In this document: positions 11,288-19,792 of the stretch, piece after piece
Layout: the number at the start of each line of letters is the position of its first letter
Numbering within the stretch: position 1 is the first letter of the stretch
DNA from: Clostridiales bacterium
Lineage (GTDB): Bacteria > Bacillota > Clostridia > Oscillospirales > Oscillospiraceae
Assembly (NCBI GenBank): GCA_029008095.1
Contig: JAQXJB010000004.1
Span: forward strand, 1 to 64,000
DNA length: 64,000 nucleotides
Direction of reading: 5' to 3'
Notes under the pieces: model-generated
Told to the model about the DNA's origin: nothing
Database searches by the model: none
The model's input: the letters and a program-made list of their open reading frames with translations, nothing else
Made by a program: the position numbers and the translations under genes

Positions 11288-12064
11288 CTAATCACATATC
11301 CTCATGGCCTCCGCCGAAAGGCAGCGCCCGGTTTTCGGGTCGATCTCAAAAACAGCGCATTCCAGCTTGCAGGGGCCGTCTGCGGCGGCGAAGCGGCTTT
11401 TCGGCTCGCCCCGAAACATGGCGATGGACTGTTCCGGCCTTACGCCCAGCACGGAAACGGCGGGGCCGGTCATGCCAAGGTCGCTGATATAGCCCGTACC
11501 CTTGGGAAAAACCGCCGCGTCGGAGGTCTGGACATGGGTATGAGTGCCCCATACTGCGGAGACCCGGCCATCCAGCATATAGCCCATTGCCAGCTTCTCG
11601 GAGCTGGCCTCGGCGTGGAAATCCACCAAAGTGACGGCGCAGGGCTCATCCTTCAGGAGCTTATCCACCATCAGGAAGGGGTTATCCGGGCCGAAATCCA
11701 TAGAGCAGCGTCCGATAAGGTTTATGACCTTCACCGGGCCGAATGGGGACTCATAAACGCCCACGCCCCGCCCTGGGCACTGAGGGGCGAAATTCGCTGG
11801 GCGCAGAATATACGGCGACTCATCAAGGTAATCGAATATTTCCCGGCGGTTGAAGCTGTGGTTGCCGAGAGTTATAACGTCCGCACCGGCGCTGAAGATA
11901 TCCTCGGCCTGCTCCGGGGTTATCCCAAGCTGGGAGGCGTTTTCTCCGTTCACCACGGTGAAGGCCGCCCCGGTGATCTTTAGAAGGCTTCTCAGATGCT
12001 TCGCGAGATAATCAACGCCCTTTTGGGCGACAACGTCGCCAACGGCAAGTATTTTAACGGACAT
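11288..12064 (-). CDS. ymdB: YmdB-family metallophosphoesterase (TIGR00282)
   Basis: MSVKILAVGDVVAQKGVDYL, VNGENAS, TLGNHSF, VDFHAEASSEK, VWGTHTHVQTSD motifs. Confidence 0.88.
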   Translation of the reverse strand: MSVKILAVGDVVAQKGVDYLAKHLRSLLKITGAAFTVVNGENASQLGITPEQAEDIFSAGADVITLGNHSFNRREIFDYLDESPYILRPANFAPQCPGRGVGVYESPFGPVKVINLIGRCSMDFGPDNPFLMVDKLLKDEPCAVTLVDFHAEASSEKLAMGYMLDGRVSAVWGTHTHVQTSDAAVFPKGTGYISDLGMTGPAVSVLGVRPEQSIAMFRGEPKSRFAAADGPCKLECAVFEIDPKTGRCLSAEAMRICD

Positions 12065-12188
12065 ATAGCGCCTCCATTGCATTTTCCGGATATTTTGTGG
12101 TATACTTGTTTTATAAATTTTAGTATATCACAGTGGGTTCTTTTTTACAATTTTTCCGGACAAAAAATACATATCGGGAGGCGTTGAT

Positions 12189-12614
12189 ATGCAGCTTGAG
12201 GAAATCATGACAGTACACGTATCCATCAAAGGCGGCGAGGTGACCGCTTTTCAGGGCGAGGACGGCAGCGGAGTTGTAATGATACCCTTTGACGCCACCA
12301 TTGACGGCAAATATTTCACCGGCACGGTGCTGCCCGGCGGAATTGATACGCAGGTCATCGGACCAAAGGGCTATCCACACACCCTCTCCGCCCGTTACAT
12401 GGCAAAGGGCAAGGACTATACCGGCGCGGACTGCACAGTCTACATAGAGAACAACGGCGTTATCTGCAAGGACGTGGAGGGCGGCTATATGCGCACCACC
12501 CCCAAATTCGTCACCGACAGCAAGGCGCTGGACTTTCTCAACAAACAGCTCTTCTGCGGCAAGGGCGAGCCGGAGGGCGAGGGAGTCAAAATTACCCTGT
12601 ATAGAATCCTGTAA
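12189..12614 (+). CDS. DUF3237-family protein
   Basis: PGGIDTQVI...LSARYMAKGKDYTGADCTVYIENNG...TTPKFVTDS; SD ggaggcg. Confidence 0.65.
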   Translation: MQLEEIMTVHVSIKGGEVTAFQGEDGSGVVMIPFDATIDGKYFTGTVLPGGIDTQVIGPKGYPHTLSARYMAKGKDYTGADCTVYIENNGVICKDVEGGYMRTTPKFVTDSKALDFLNKQLFCGKGEPEGEGVKITLYRIL

Positions 12615-12680
12615 GGCAGCTAAAATGAATGAGTGGGTGCGCAGCCTTGGCGGAAAATCAAAAAATATTTGAACAAGCCC

Positions 12681-12709
12681 TTTACTTTTCCCAAAATATG
12701 TGATACACT
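12681..12709 (+). promoter_or_regulatory. Sigma-A type promoter for rpsO
   Basis: TTTACT-N17-TACACT about 110 nt upstream of rpsO. Confidence 0.6.
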
Positions 12710-12819
12710 TCCAAGGCTATCCCCCCGGCTTAGTCAAGGGACAAGGCCGTTTACGGCTCCCTTTCACCCCTTCACTCAGCCCCGAGGGAATATACAAAAC
12801 AAGAAAGGAAATGATTCCC

Positions 12820-13086
12820 ATGATGCTGAAAGAGCAGAAGACTGCCATCATCGAAAACAACAGAACCCACGAGACCGACACTGGTTCTCCTGAGGTTCAG
12901 ATCGCCATCCTCACCGAGCGTATCGCTCAGCTCACCGAGCACCTCAAGGTCCACAAGAAGGACAACCACTCCAGAAGAGGCCTTCTGAAGATGGTCGGTA
13001 AGCGCCGCAACCTCCTTGACTACCTCGCCAAGAAGGACATTGAGCGCTACAGAGCCTGCATCGCAAAGCTCGGTATCCGTAAGTAA
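12820..13086 (+). CDS. rpsO: 30S ribosomal protein S15
   Basis: [18 protein letters not shown]...[27 protein letters not shown] aagaaaggaa. Confidence 0.96.
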   Translation: MMLKEQKTAIIENNRTHETDTGSPEVQIAILTERIAQLTEHLKVHKKDNHSRRGLLKMVGKRRNLLDYLAKKDIERYRACIAKLGIRK

Positions 13087-13094
13087 GCAAAGCT

Positions 13095-13128
13095 GTTTGA
13101 GGCTGTCTCGCTTATGCGGGACAGCCTC
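13095..13128 (+). terminator. Stem-loop after rpsO (no U-tract; attenuator or processing hairpin)
   Basis: gaggctgtctcgc-ttat-gcgggacagcctc. Confidence 0.45.
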
Positions 13129-13228
13129 GTAGTGCATTATGTGCGGCGCGGAATATAACGCCCGCAAGCAAAAAGAAAACCAAGTAATTACGGCACGGGT
13201 CCAACACCTATGCCTACAAAAAAAATAT

Positions 13229-13339
13229 GGGGAGAATGCCGAATCCTTTTAGCAGTTGAAAGACGTCCCTGAGCTTTTCAGAGCCGCGTTTCAAGTGCTA
13301 AACGATTTGGCTGAACATTCTCCCCAGGAAAAGGAGAAT
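13229..13339 (+). promoter_or_regulatory. Structured pnp leader with possible SD-sequestering alternative
   Basis: Nested pairs 13229-13238/13316-13325, 13239-13245/13304-13310, 13248-13254/13296-13302, 13256-13261/13289-13294; alternative 13317-13323/13333-13339. Confidence 0.6.
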
Positions 13340-13343
13340 ACCG

Positions 13344-15494
13344 ATGATAATCACCAAAAGAGAATTCACCAACGAAAAGCACTATCAAATCGATTACTGC
13401 GGCCGTCCCCTCATCATGGAGGTCGGCAAGCTGGCGGAGCTGGCTAACGCCGCCGTGCTGGTAAAGTACGGCGAGACCACCGTTCTGGCCACCGTGACCG
13501 CCTCCGCCCGTCCCAAGGACGGCATCGACTACTTCCCCCTCGCCGTAGACTTCAACGAAAAGCTCTACGCCGTCGGCCGCATCCCCGGCAGCTTTATGCG
13601 CCGCGAGGGCAAGCCCAGCCTCCCCGCTGTTTTGGCTTCCCGTCTTATCGACCGTCCCATGCGTCCCCTCTTCCCCTCCGACCTGCGCAACGATGTTGTT
13701 ATCACCTGCGACGTTCTTTCCGTTGACAGAGACTGCTCCCCCGAGATCGCCGCTATGATCGGCGCCTCCGCCGCGGTTTCCATCTCCGACGTTCCCTTCA
13801 ACGGCCCCATCGGCGGCATCGTTCTGGGCTGGGACGGCGAGAAGTATCTCTTCAATCCCACTCAGGCGGAGCGGGAGAACAACAAGATGACCGTCACCGT
13901 GGCCACCACTATGGAGAAGATCGTCATGATCGAGGCCGCTGCCGACCAGATCCCCGAGGACATCATGTACGAGGGTATCGTTCAGGCTCACGAGAAGATC
14001 AAGCCCGTTATCGAGCTCATCAACACTATGGTAGCCGAGATCGGCAAGCCCAAGTTCAGCTATGAGCACGCCGCCTTTGACGACGAGCTCTTTGAGAAGC
14101 TGGTCGCCAACGAGTTCGAAGGCATGGAATACTGCATGGACACCGACGACAAGAACGTCCGCGAGGCCCGCGTAAACGATTGGATAAGCGCGATGGAGGA
14201 AAAGTACGGCGAAGAGCACCCCGACATGATGCAGTACATGGACGAGATACTCTACAAGCTGCAGAAGAAGGTCGTTAAGAAATGGCTGCTCATGGGCAAG
14301 CGCGTTGACGGCAGAGCCATGAACGAGATCCGTCCTCTCGCCGCCGAGGTTGGCGTTATTCCGAGAGTACACGGCTCCGGTCTCTTCACCCGCGGCCAGA
14401 CCCAGGTTCTCACCATCGCCACTCTGAACACCATTGCCGCCGCCCAGAAGCTGGACACCATCTGGGAAGAGGAAACCAAGCGCTTCATGCACCACTACAA
14501 CATGCCCTCCTACTCCACCGGCGAGGCCCGCGCCAGCCGCAGCACCTCCCGCCGCGAGCAGGGACACGGCGCTCTGGTAGAGAAGGCCATCGAGCCCATC
14601 ATCCCCGATGTAGCCGATTTCCCCTATGCCATTCGCCTTGTCTCCGAGGTTCTTTCCTCCAACGGCTCCACCTCTCAGGGCTCCATCTGCGGCAGTACCC
14701 TGGCTCTCATGGACGCCGGCGTGCCCATCAAGGCTCCCGTTGCCGGTATCTCCTGCGGTCTTATCCAGGACGGCGATGATTGGACCACCTTCATCGACAT
14801 TCAGGGCGTTGAGGACTTCCACGGCGAGATGGACTTCAAGGTAGCCGGCACCAAGACCGGTATCACCGCCATCCAGATGGATCTGAAGAACGACGGTCTG
14901 AAGCACGAGATCGTTAAGAACGCATTCGAGATCACCCGCGAGGCACGCATCCAGATCCTTGACGAGATCATGCTCCCCGCTATCTCCGAGCCCCGCGCCG
15001 AGCTTTCTCCCTATGCTCCCAAGATGATAAGCATGAAGATCGCCGTGGACAAGATCCGCGAGGTCATCGGCTCCGGCGGCAAGACCATCCAGAAGATCGT
15101 TGCCGACACCGGCGCCAAGGTGGACATCGAGGACGACGGCAGCGTATTCATCTCCAGCGAGAGCATGGAGGCCTGCCTGGAAGCCAAGCGCACCATCGAG
15201 AACATCGTATTCGTTCCCGAGGTTGGCGCTATCTATCAGGGCAAGTGCGTAAGCTACCTGACCAGCAAGAAGGACGGCTCTCAGATGGGCGCGTTCATTG
15301 AGATCGTTCCCGGCAAGGACGGCCTGTGCCACATCAAGGATCTTGAGTTCAAGCGCACCGAGAAGGTGGAGGACGTGCTGAAGATCGGCGACTTGACCTG
15401 GGTAAAGGTCATCGAGATCGACGACCGCGGCCGCATCAACCTCTCCCGTAAGGACGCTTACAAGGAGCGCAAGGCTCAGGGTCTCGAGGACTGA
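13344..15494 (+). CDS. pnp: Polyribonucleotide nucleotidyltransferase (PNPase)
   Basis: Full-length PNPase with RNase PH domains, KH (VIGSGGKTIQKI) and S1 domains. Confidence 0.97.
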   Translation: MIITKREFTNEKHYQIDYCGRPLIMEVGKLAELANAAVLVKYGETTVLATVTASARPKDGIDYFPLAVDFNEKLYAVGRIPGSFMRREGKPSLPAVLASRLIDRPMRPLFPSDLRNDVVITCDVLSVDRDCSPEIAAMIGASAAVSISDVPFNGPIGGIVLGWDGEKYLFNPTQAERENNKMTVTVATTMEKIVMIEAAADQIPEDIMYEGIVQAHEKIKPVIELINTMVAEIGKPKFSYEHAAFDDELFEKLVANEFEGMEYCMDTDDKNVREARVNDWISAMEEKYGEEHPDMMQYMDEILYKLQKKVVKKWLLMGKRVDGRAMNEIRPLAAEVGVIPRVHGSGLFTRGQTQVLTIATLNTIAAAQKLDTIWEEETKRFMHHYNMPSYSTGEARASRSTSRREQGHGALVEKAIEPIIPDVADFPYAIRLVSEVLSSNGSTSQGSICGSTLALMDAGVPIKAPVAGISCGLIQDGDDWTTFIDIQGVEDFHGEMDFKVAGTKTGITAIQMDLKNDGLKHEIVKNAFEITREARIQILDEIMLPAISEPRAELSPYAPKMISMKIAVDKIREVIGSGGKTIQKIVADTGAKVDIEDDGSVFISSESMEACLEAKRTIENIVFVPEVGAIYQGKCVSYLTSKKDGSQMGAFIEIVPGKDGLCHIKDLEFKRTEKVEDVLKIGDLTWVKVIEIDDRGRINLSRKDAYKERKAQGLED

Positions 15495-15554
15495 TTGAAA
15501 ACCTTTCATCGATATTAACGTTATTGCGCAGGGCACTGCCCTGCGCAATAATCA

Positions 15555-15602
15555 AAAAGCTCCCGCTGTTTCACAGAAAAACAGCGGGAGCTTGGCTTTT
15601 TC
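15555..15602. terminator. Bidirectional terminator between pnp and the esterase gene
   Basis: aaaaagctcccgctgtttcacagaaaaacagcgggagcttggctttttc. Confidence 0.8.
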
Positions 15603-15605
15603 AAA

Positions 15606-16514
15606 TCACTTTTTCAGTACGGAATCAAGGAACTGGAAGCGGCGTTCCTCCGCTTCGGGGGTGCTGAAGGCTGGGTCGCCGTGCTTGCAGTCGGGGAAGG
15701 TCTCGAAGATAGCGCGTCCCTTGCCGCATACGGCGTTTATCTTATCGGCAAGGTCGATGGAGTTCTGATAGGGCACGACCTCGTCGGCGGAGCCTGCCTG
15801 AATGAGCATGGGCGGGCAGTGGGGGTTTATGTAGTTTCCGGGCCAGCCCATCATGGCGAGACCGGGCTTCTCCCGGCAGTTGATATCCATGAAGATATCC
15901 ATGAAGTTTTCCATCTTGGGCGCGCCGGGGAACATGGGCTCGGAGTCCTCGGTGAACTGGGACTGCATGACGGGGTCATGCACGCCGAAAAGGCTGATGA
16001 CCGCCTGAACAGCGCTGCTGTACTCAGCGTTGCCCATGCTCAGATCCTCAAAAGCGCCTATACCGGCGGTAGCGCCAAGCATGGTCACCATATAACCGCC
16101 CGCGGAAGCGCCCACAACACCGATATGGTCAGTATCCAGCAGATAGGTGGAAGCGTTGGCGCGGAGGAATCGGATGGCCGCCTTCACGTCATGAACGGGC
16201 TTGGGGAACTTGGCCTCGTCGGAAAGGCGGTGGTCAACGCTGACCACCGCATAGCCCCGGCGGATGCCGTTGGCAACATAGTGAATCTGGAAATCGCGGC
16301 GCTCGCCGCCCCAGAACGCACCGCCGTGGATGAACACGATGACTGGGAAGGGACCAACGCCCTCATCGGGCAGATAGATGTCCATTTTCTGGTTCTTGGA
16401 TTGGTCAGCGTAGGCGATGTCAAGGAATTTGCGCTTTACACCGCTGACGTCAGCCATGGGCATGGCGAAGCCGCCCTCCGGAACCTCAGGGGTATAGATT
16501 TTGATAACGTCCAT
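15606..16514 (-). CDS. Alpha/beta hydrolase (BD-FAE/esterase-like)
   Basis: VIVFIHGGAFWGG, GVVGASAGGYM, catalytic C-terminal D/H region. Confidence 0.85.
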   Translation of the reverse strand: MDVIKIYTPEVPEGGFAMPMADVSGVKRKFLDIAYADQSKNQKMDIYLPDEGVGPFPVIVFIHGGAFWGGERRDFQIHYVANGIRRGYAVVSVDHRLSDEAKFPKPVHDVKAAIRFLRANASTYLLDTDHIGVVGASAGGYMVTMLGATAGIGAFEDLSMGNAEYSSAVQAVISLFGVHDPVMQSQFTEDSEPMFPGAPKMENFMDIFMDINCREKPGLAMMGWPGNYINPHCPPMLIQAGSADEVVPYQNSIDLADKINAVCGKGRAIFETFPDCKHGDPAFSTPEAEERRFQFLDSVLKK

Positions 16515-16668
16515 AATATCCTCCTTTGCCGCTTTTGCGGCAAAAATTTATACAAATTTAATTCGGTATTCATTCCGTTTCTTCGGCATTTTACTGAATT
16601 ATATCACGCCGCCGCTCTATTTTCAAGATATAAGAATGACTTGCATTTTCCAAAGGCATAAGAAACAC

Positions 16669-16697
16669 TTGTAAGCCATTGTATTTTGGGGTAAAAT
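16669..16697 (+). promoter_or_regulatory. Sigma-A promoter for pgi
   Basis: TTGTAA-N17-TAAAAT. Confidence 0.6.
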
Positions 16698-16742
16698 AAG
16701 GGTACATAACATTTCAATAGAAATTTCAATAAAGGTGAGTTT

Positions 16743-18002
16743 ATGATAAAAACCGATATTTCCGCCCTGCTCCCCTTCATTCCCGAGGGCATTGAGCCCT
16801 GGCTGGAAAAAGCCGGGGAGGCCGCGTCCAGGCTGAAGGACGAAAAGGCATTCGCCGGCTGGCTGCATCTGCCCTCCGGCACATCCCGGGAGCTGCTGGA
16901 CGCGGTGAACGCCGCCGCCGCGAAGATACGCGGCGAATCCCAGATACTGCTGGTGATAGGCATAGGCGGCTCGTACCTCGGCGCCCGGGCGGCGCTGGAG
17001 CTGCTGCGCCCCACCTTCGGCAGAGACGGCGAACCCGAGGTCATCTTCGCGGGCAACAATCTTTCCGGGCAGTACGCCGCCGAACTGCTGGCCTACCTTG
17101 AGGACAAGGATTTTTCCATCAACGTCATCTCCAAGTCCGGCACCACCACCGAGCCCGCCGTGGCCTTCCGGATATTCTACCGCCTGCTCGAAAAGAAATA
17201 CGGTGAGGGCGCTCCCGGCCGGGTATACGCCACCACGGACGCGAACCGCGGCGCTCTGCGCATGATGGCGGAGAAGGCCGGCTTCACCCGCTTCGTCATT
17301 CCCGACGACGTGGGCGGGCGCTACTCCGTTCTCACTCCCGTCGGCCTGCTGCCCATCGCGGCGGCGGGCATAGACATAAACGCGATGATGGACGGCGCCA
17401 AGGCCGCCGAGGCGGAATATCTTCGCAATAGCGCCGACAACTCCGCACGGCTCTATGCCGCCGCCCGGCAGGCTCTTTACGCCAAGGGCAAAAAGGTGGA
17501 GACCCTCAGCTTCTGGGAGCCCCGCTTCCGCTTTCTGGGCGAATGGTGGAAGCAGCTCTTCGGCGAGAGCGAGGGCAAGGAGGGTCTCGGTATTTTCCCC
17601 GCCTCCCTTGAGCTCACCGCGGACCTCCACTCTATGGGTCAGTACATGCAGCAGGGCGAGCGCATGCTCTTTGAGACCATGCTCTACTCCGCTCCCTCCA
17701 AAACCGTCGCCATCCCCTTTGACGAGGCCAACTCCGACGGCCTGAACTACATTTCCGGTCGGGACATAGATTATGTAAATCGCACCGCTCTCGAAGCCAC
17801 CGCCAGGGCTCACGCGGACGGCGGCGTGCCCTGCATCCGGCTGGATATGCCTGCCGTCACCGCCGCCAGCGTAGGCAATCTTTTCTACTTCTTCGAGGTC
17901 TCCTGCGCTATTTCGGCCTACATTTCCGGGGTATACCCCTTTGACCAGCCGGGCGTGGAGGCATATAAGAAAAACATGTTCGCCATGCTGGGAAAAAAGT
18001 AA
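16743..18002 (+). CDS. pgi: Glucose-6-phosphate isomerase
   Basis: IGIGGSYLGARAALELL, VISKSGTTTEPAVAFR, IPDDVGGRYSVLTPVGLLP. Confidence 0.95.
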   Translation: MIKTDISALLPFIPEGIEPWLEKAGEAASRLKDEKAFAGWLHLPSGTSRELLDAVNAAAAKIRGESQILLVIGIGGSYLGARAALELLRPTFGRDGEPEVIFAGNNLSGQYAAELLAYLEDKDFSINVISKSGTTTEPAVAFRIFYRLLEKKYGEGAPGRVYATTDANRGALRMMAEKAGFTRFVIPDDVGGRYSVLTPVGLLPIAAAGIDINAMMDGAKAAEAEYLRNSADNSARLYAAARQALYAKGKKVETLSFWEPRFRFLGEWWKQLFGESEGKEGLGIFPASLELTADLHSMGQYMQQGERMLFETMLYSAPSKTVAIPFDEANSDGLNYISGRDIDYVNRTALEATARAHADGGVPCIRLDMPAVTAASVGNLFYFFEVSCAISAYISGVYPFDQPGVEAYKKNMFAMLGKK

Positions 18003-18133
18003 CGTTTTTGAATCAAAAATTCACAAATTGGTGTTGAAGTCAGAGCGAAAAAATGTTATCATTAGCACATAAATAGGATTCCTTATTTCGGCGGAACCTT
18101 TCCGTCAATAAAATAAAAGGGAGAGTGAACCAC

Positions 18134-18538
18134 ATGGTCAAGGTTATCATGGGAATTAAAGGCTCCGGCAAGACGAAGCAGCTTATCGAGATGGTCAAGA
18201 CCGCTATCGAGGCTGAGTCCGGCGATGTCGTAGTTCTGGAAAAGGATCAGAAGCTCACTTATGACATTCCGTACAAGGCAAGACTTATCTTCGCCAACCA
18301 GTTCAGCTTTGGTTCCTTTGAGTTTTTGAAAGGATTTATCAGCGGACTTCACGCGGGCAACTATGACATTACCCACGTTTTTATAGACAGCCTTTATAAG
18401 ATGGTCGACAGCAAGGAAGGCGTTGAAGATTTTCTGGCATGGCTTGATAAATACAGCGAAGAGGCTAACATCAAGTTCACCATCACCATCAGCGCGGATA
18501 TCGCCGAGGCTACCGACGGCATCAAAAAGTTTTTCTGA
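18134..18538 (+). CDS. Small P-loop (ATP-binding) protein of unknown function
   Basis: Walker A MGIKGSGKT near N-terminus; 134 aa; promoter-like TTGAAG-N17-TATCAT and SD upstream. Confidence 0.65.
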   Translation: MVKVIMGIKGSGKTKQLIEMVKTAIEAESGDVVVLEKDQKLTYDIPYKARLIFANQFSFGSFEFLKGFISGLHAGNYDITHVFIDSLYKMVDSKEGVEDFLAWLDKYSEEANIKFTITISADIAEATDGIKKFF

Positions 18539-18553
18539 TTCTCTACGCTTCAG

Positions 18554-18583
18554 CGGGACGGGTTTTCCCCGTCCCGCTTTTGA
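18554..18583 (+). terminator. Rho-independent terminator
   Basis: agcgggacgggttttccccgtcccgctttt. Confidence 0.75.
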
Positions 18584-18661
18584 TATCAGTTTGAATTTCC
18601 TTAAACCCCACAAGGCAGCTCCGCTGCTTAGCTTCAATACTATTTCAAGGAATGATGTGAA

Positions 18662-19675
18662 ATGAAAAAACTGCTTGACAGCGTTATCGCCCTTCTTGAA
18701 GGCGGCTCGGACGCAGTTCTCGTAAGTGTCATAGGCTCCACCGGCTCCACGCCCCGCGGCGCCGGCGCCAAGATGCTCGTTCGCCCCGACGGCAGCTCTA
18801 TCGGCACCATCGGCGGCGGCAGGGTGGAATATGAGGCGCAGAAGCACGCGGCTGCTATCTACGCCGACCGCCGCTCAGGCACCGTGGGCTACAATCTCGC
18901 CCCCAACGACGTTGCAGACCTGGGTATGATATGCGGCGGCAAGGTGACGGTATACTTCCAATACATCGCCGCCGGGGACGAAAACGCCCTGGCTCTGCTG
19001 CGCTATCTCCGTACCGCTCTGGAAGGCACCGAGAGCGTATGGCTGGTGCGCAAGCTTAAGGACAACGACGTTATCGACATGGGTCTTTATACTCAGGGCC
19101 GCCTGCTCTTTTCCTCCACCATTGACGTGGACGCCATCCGGCCTATGCTCAAGAGCCGCACCATGATAAGCGAGGACTATCATGTTGAGCCCATAGTCAC
19201 CGAGGGCACCGTCTATGTATTCGGCGGCGGTCATGTTTCCCAGCAGCTTGTGCCTGTTCTTAGCAAGGTAGGCTTCCGCGTGGTCGTTTTCGAGGACAGG
19301 CCCGAATTCTCCACCCCTGAGCTTTTCCCCACCGCGGCGGAGATCATACGCGGCGATTTCAAGGACATCAAGGGCAGCGGAGTGGAACTTACCAGCCGCG
19401 ACTATGTTGTTGTAATGACCCGCGGCCACCAGAACGACTATGAGGTTCTCGCCCAGGCACTTCCCACCGGCGTGCCCTATGTTGGCTGCATCGGAAGCAG
19501 CCGCAAGGTGGCCACCACTACCGAGAGGCTGCTGGCGGCAGGCGTTTCCCGCGAGATGCTCGCACACTTGTATAGTCCCATCGGTCTCTCCATAAAGGCC
19601 GAGACCCCCGAGGAGATCGCAATAAGCGTCACCGCCCAGCTCATACTCCATCGGGCGGAGCGCGGCGGCAACTGA
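18662..19675 (+). CDS. XdhC/CoxI family protein
   Basis: VIGSTGSTPRGAGAKMLV, GGGHVSQQLVPVL, YVGCIGSSRKV motifs. Confidence 0.9.
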   Translation: MKKLLDSVIALLEGGSDAVLVSVIGSTGSTPRGAGAKMLVRPDGSSIGTIGGGRVEYEAQKHAAAIYADRRSGTVGYNLAPNDVADLGMICGGKVTVYFQYIAAGDENALALLRYLRTALEGTESVWLVRKLKDNDVIDMGLYTQGRLLFSSTIDVDAIRPMLKSRTMISEDYHVEPIVTEGTVYVFGGGHVSQQLVPVLSKVGFRVVVFEDRPEFSTPELFPTAAEIIRGDFKDIKGSGVELTSRDYVVVMTRGHQNDYEVLAQALPTGVPYVGCIGSSRKVATTTERLLAAGVSREMLAHLYSPIGLSIKAETPEEIAISVTAQLILHRAERGGN

Positions 19676-19699
19676 GCCCTGACGGAAGGAGTATAAACA

Positions 19700-19792
19700 A
19701 TGTCATTGGATGAAACACTCACAGATACCGTGTGCTCCGCCACGGAGCTGCCCCACCGGCTTAACGCGGACGCGGAAGACTCCGGATATTGA
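19700..19792 (+). CDS. 30-aa small ORF overlapping the MATE start codon
   Basis: MSLDETLTDTVCSATELPHRLNADAEDSGY; SD ggaagga; stop TGA overlaps next ATG (TGATG). Confidence 0.4.
   Translation: MSLDETLTDTVCSATELPHRLNADAEDSGY

Noticed and set aside
13278-15548. 756-aa minus-strand ORF opposite pnp
   Set aside because: Antisense to a clear PNPase; composition is the His/Asp/Gly/Leu-rich signature of a shadow ORF in GC-rich coding DNA
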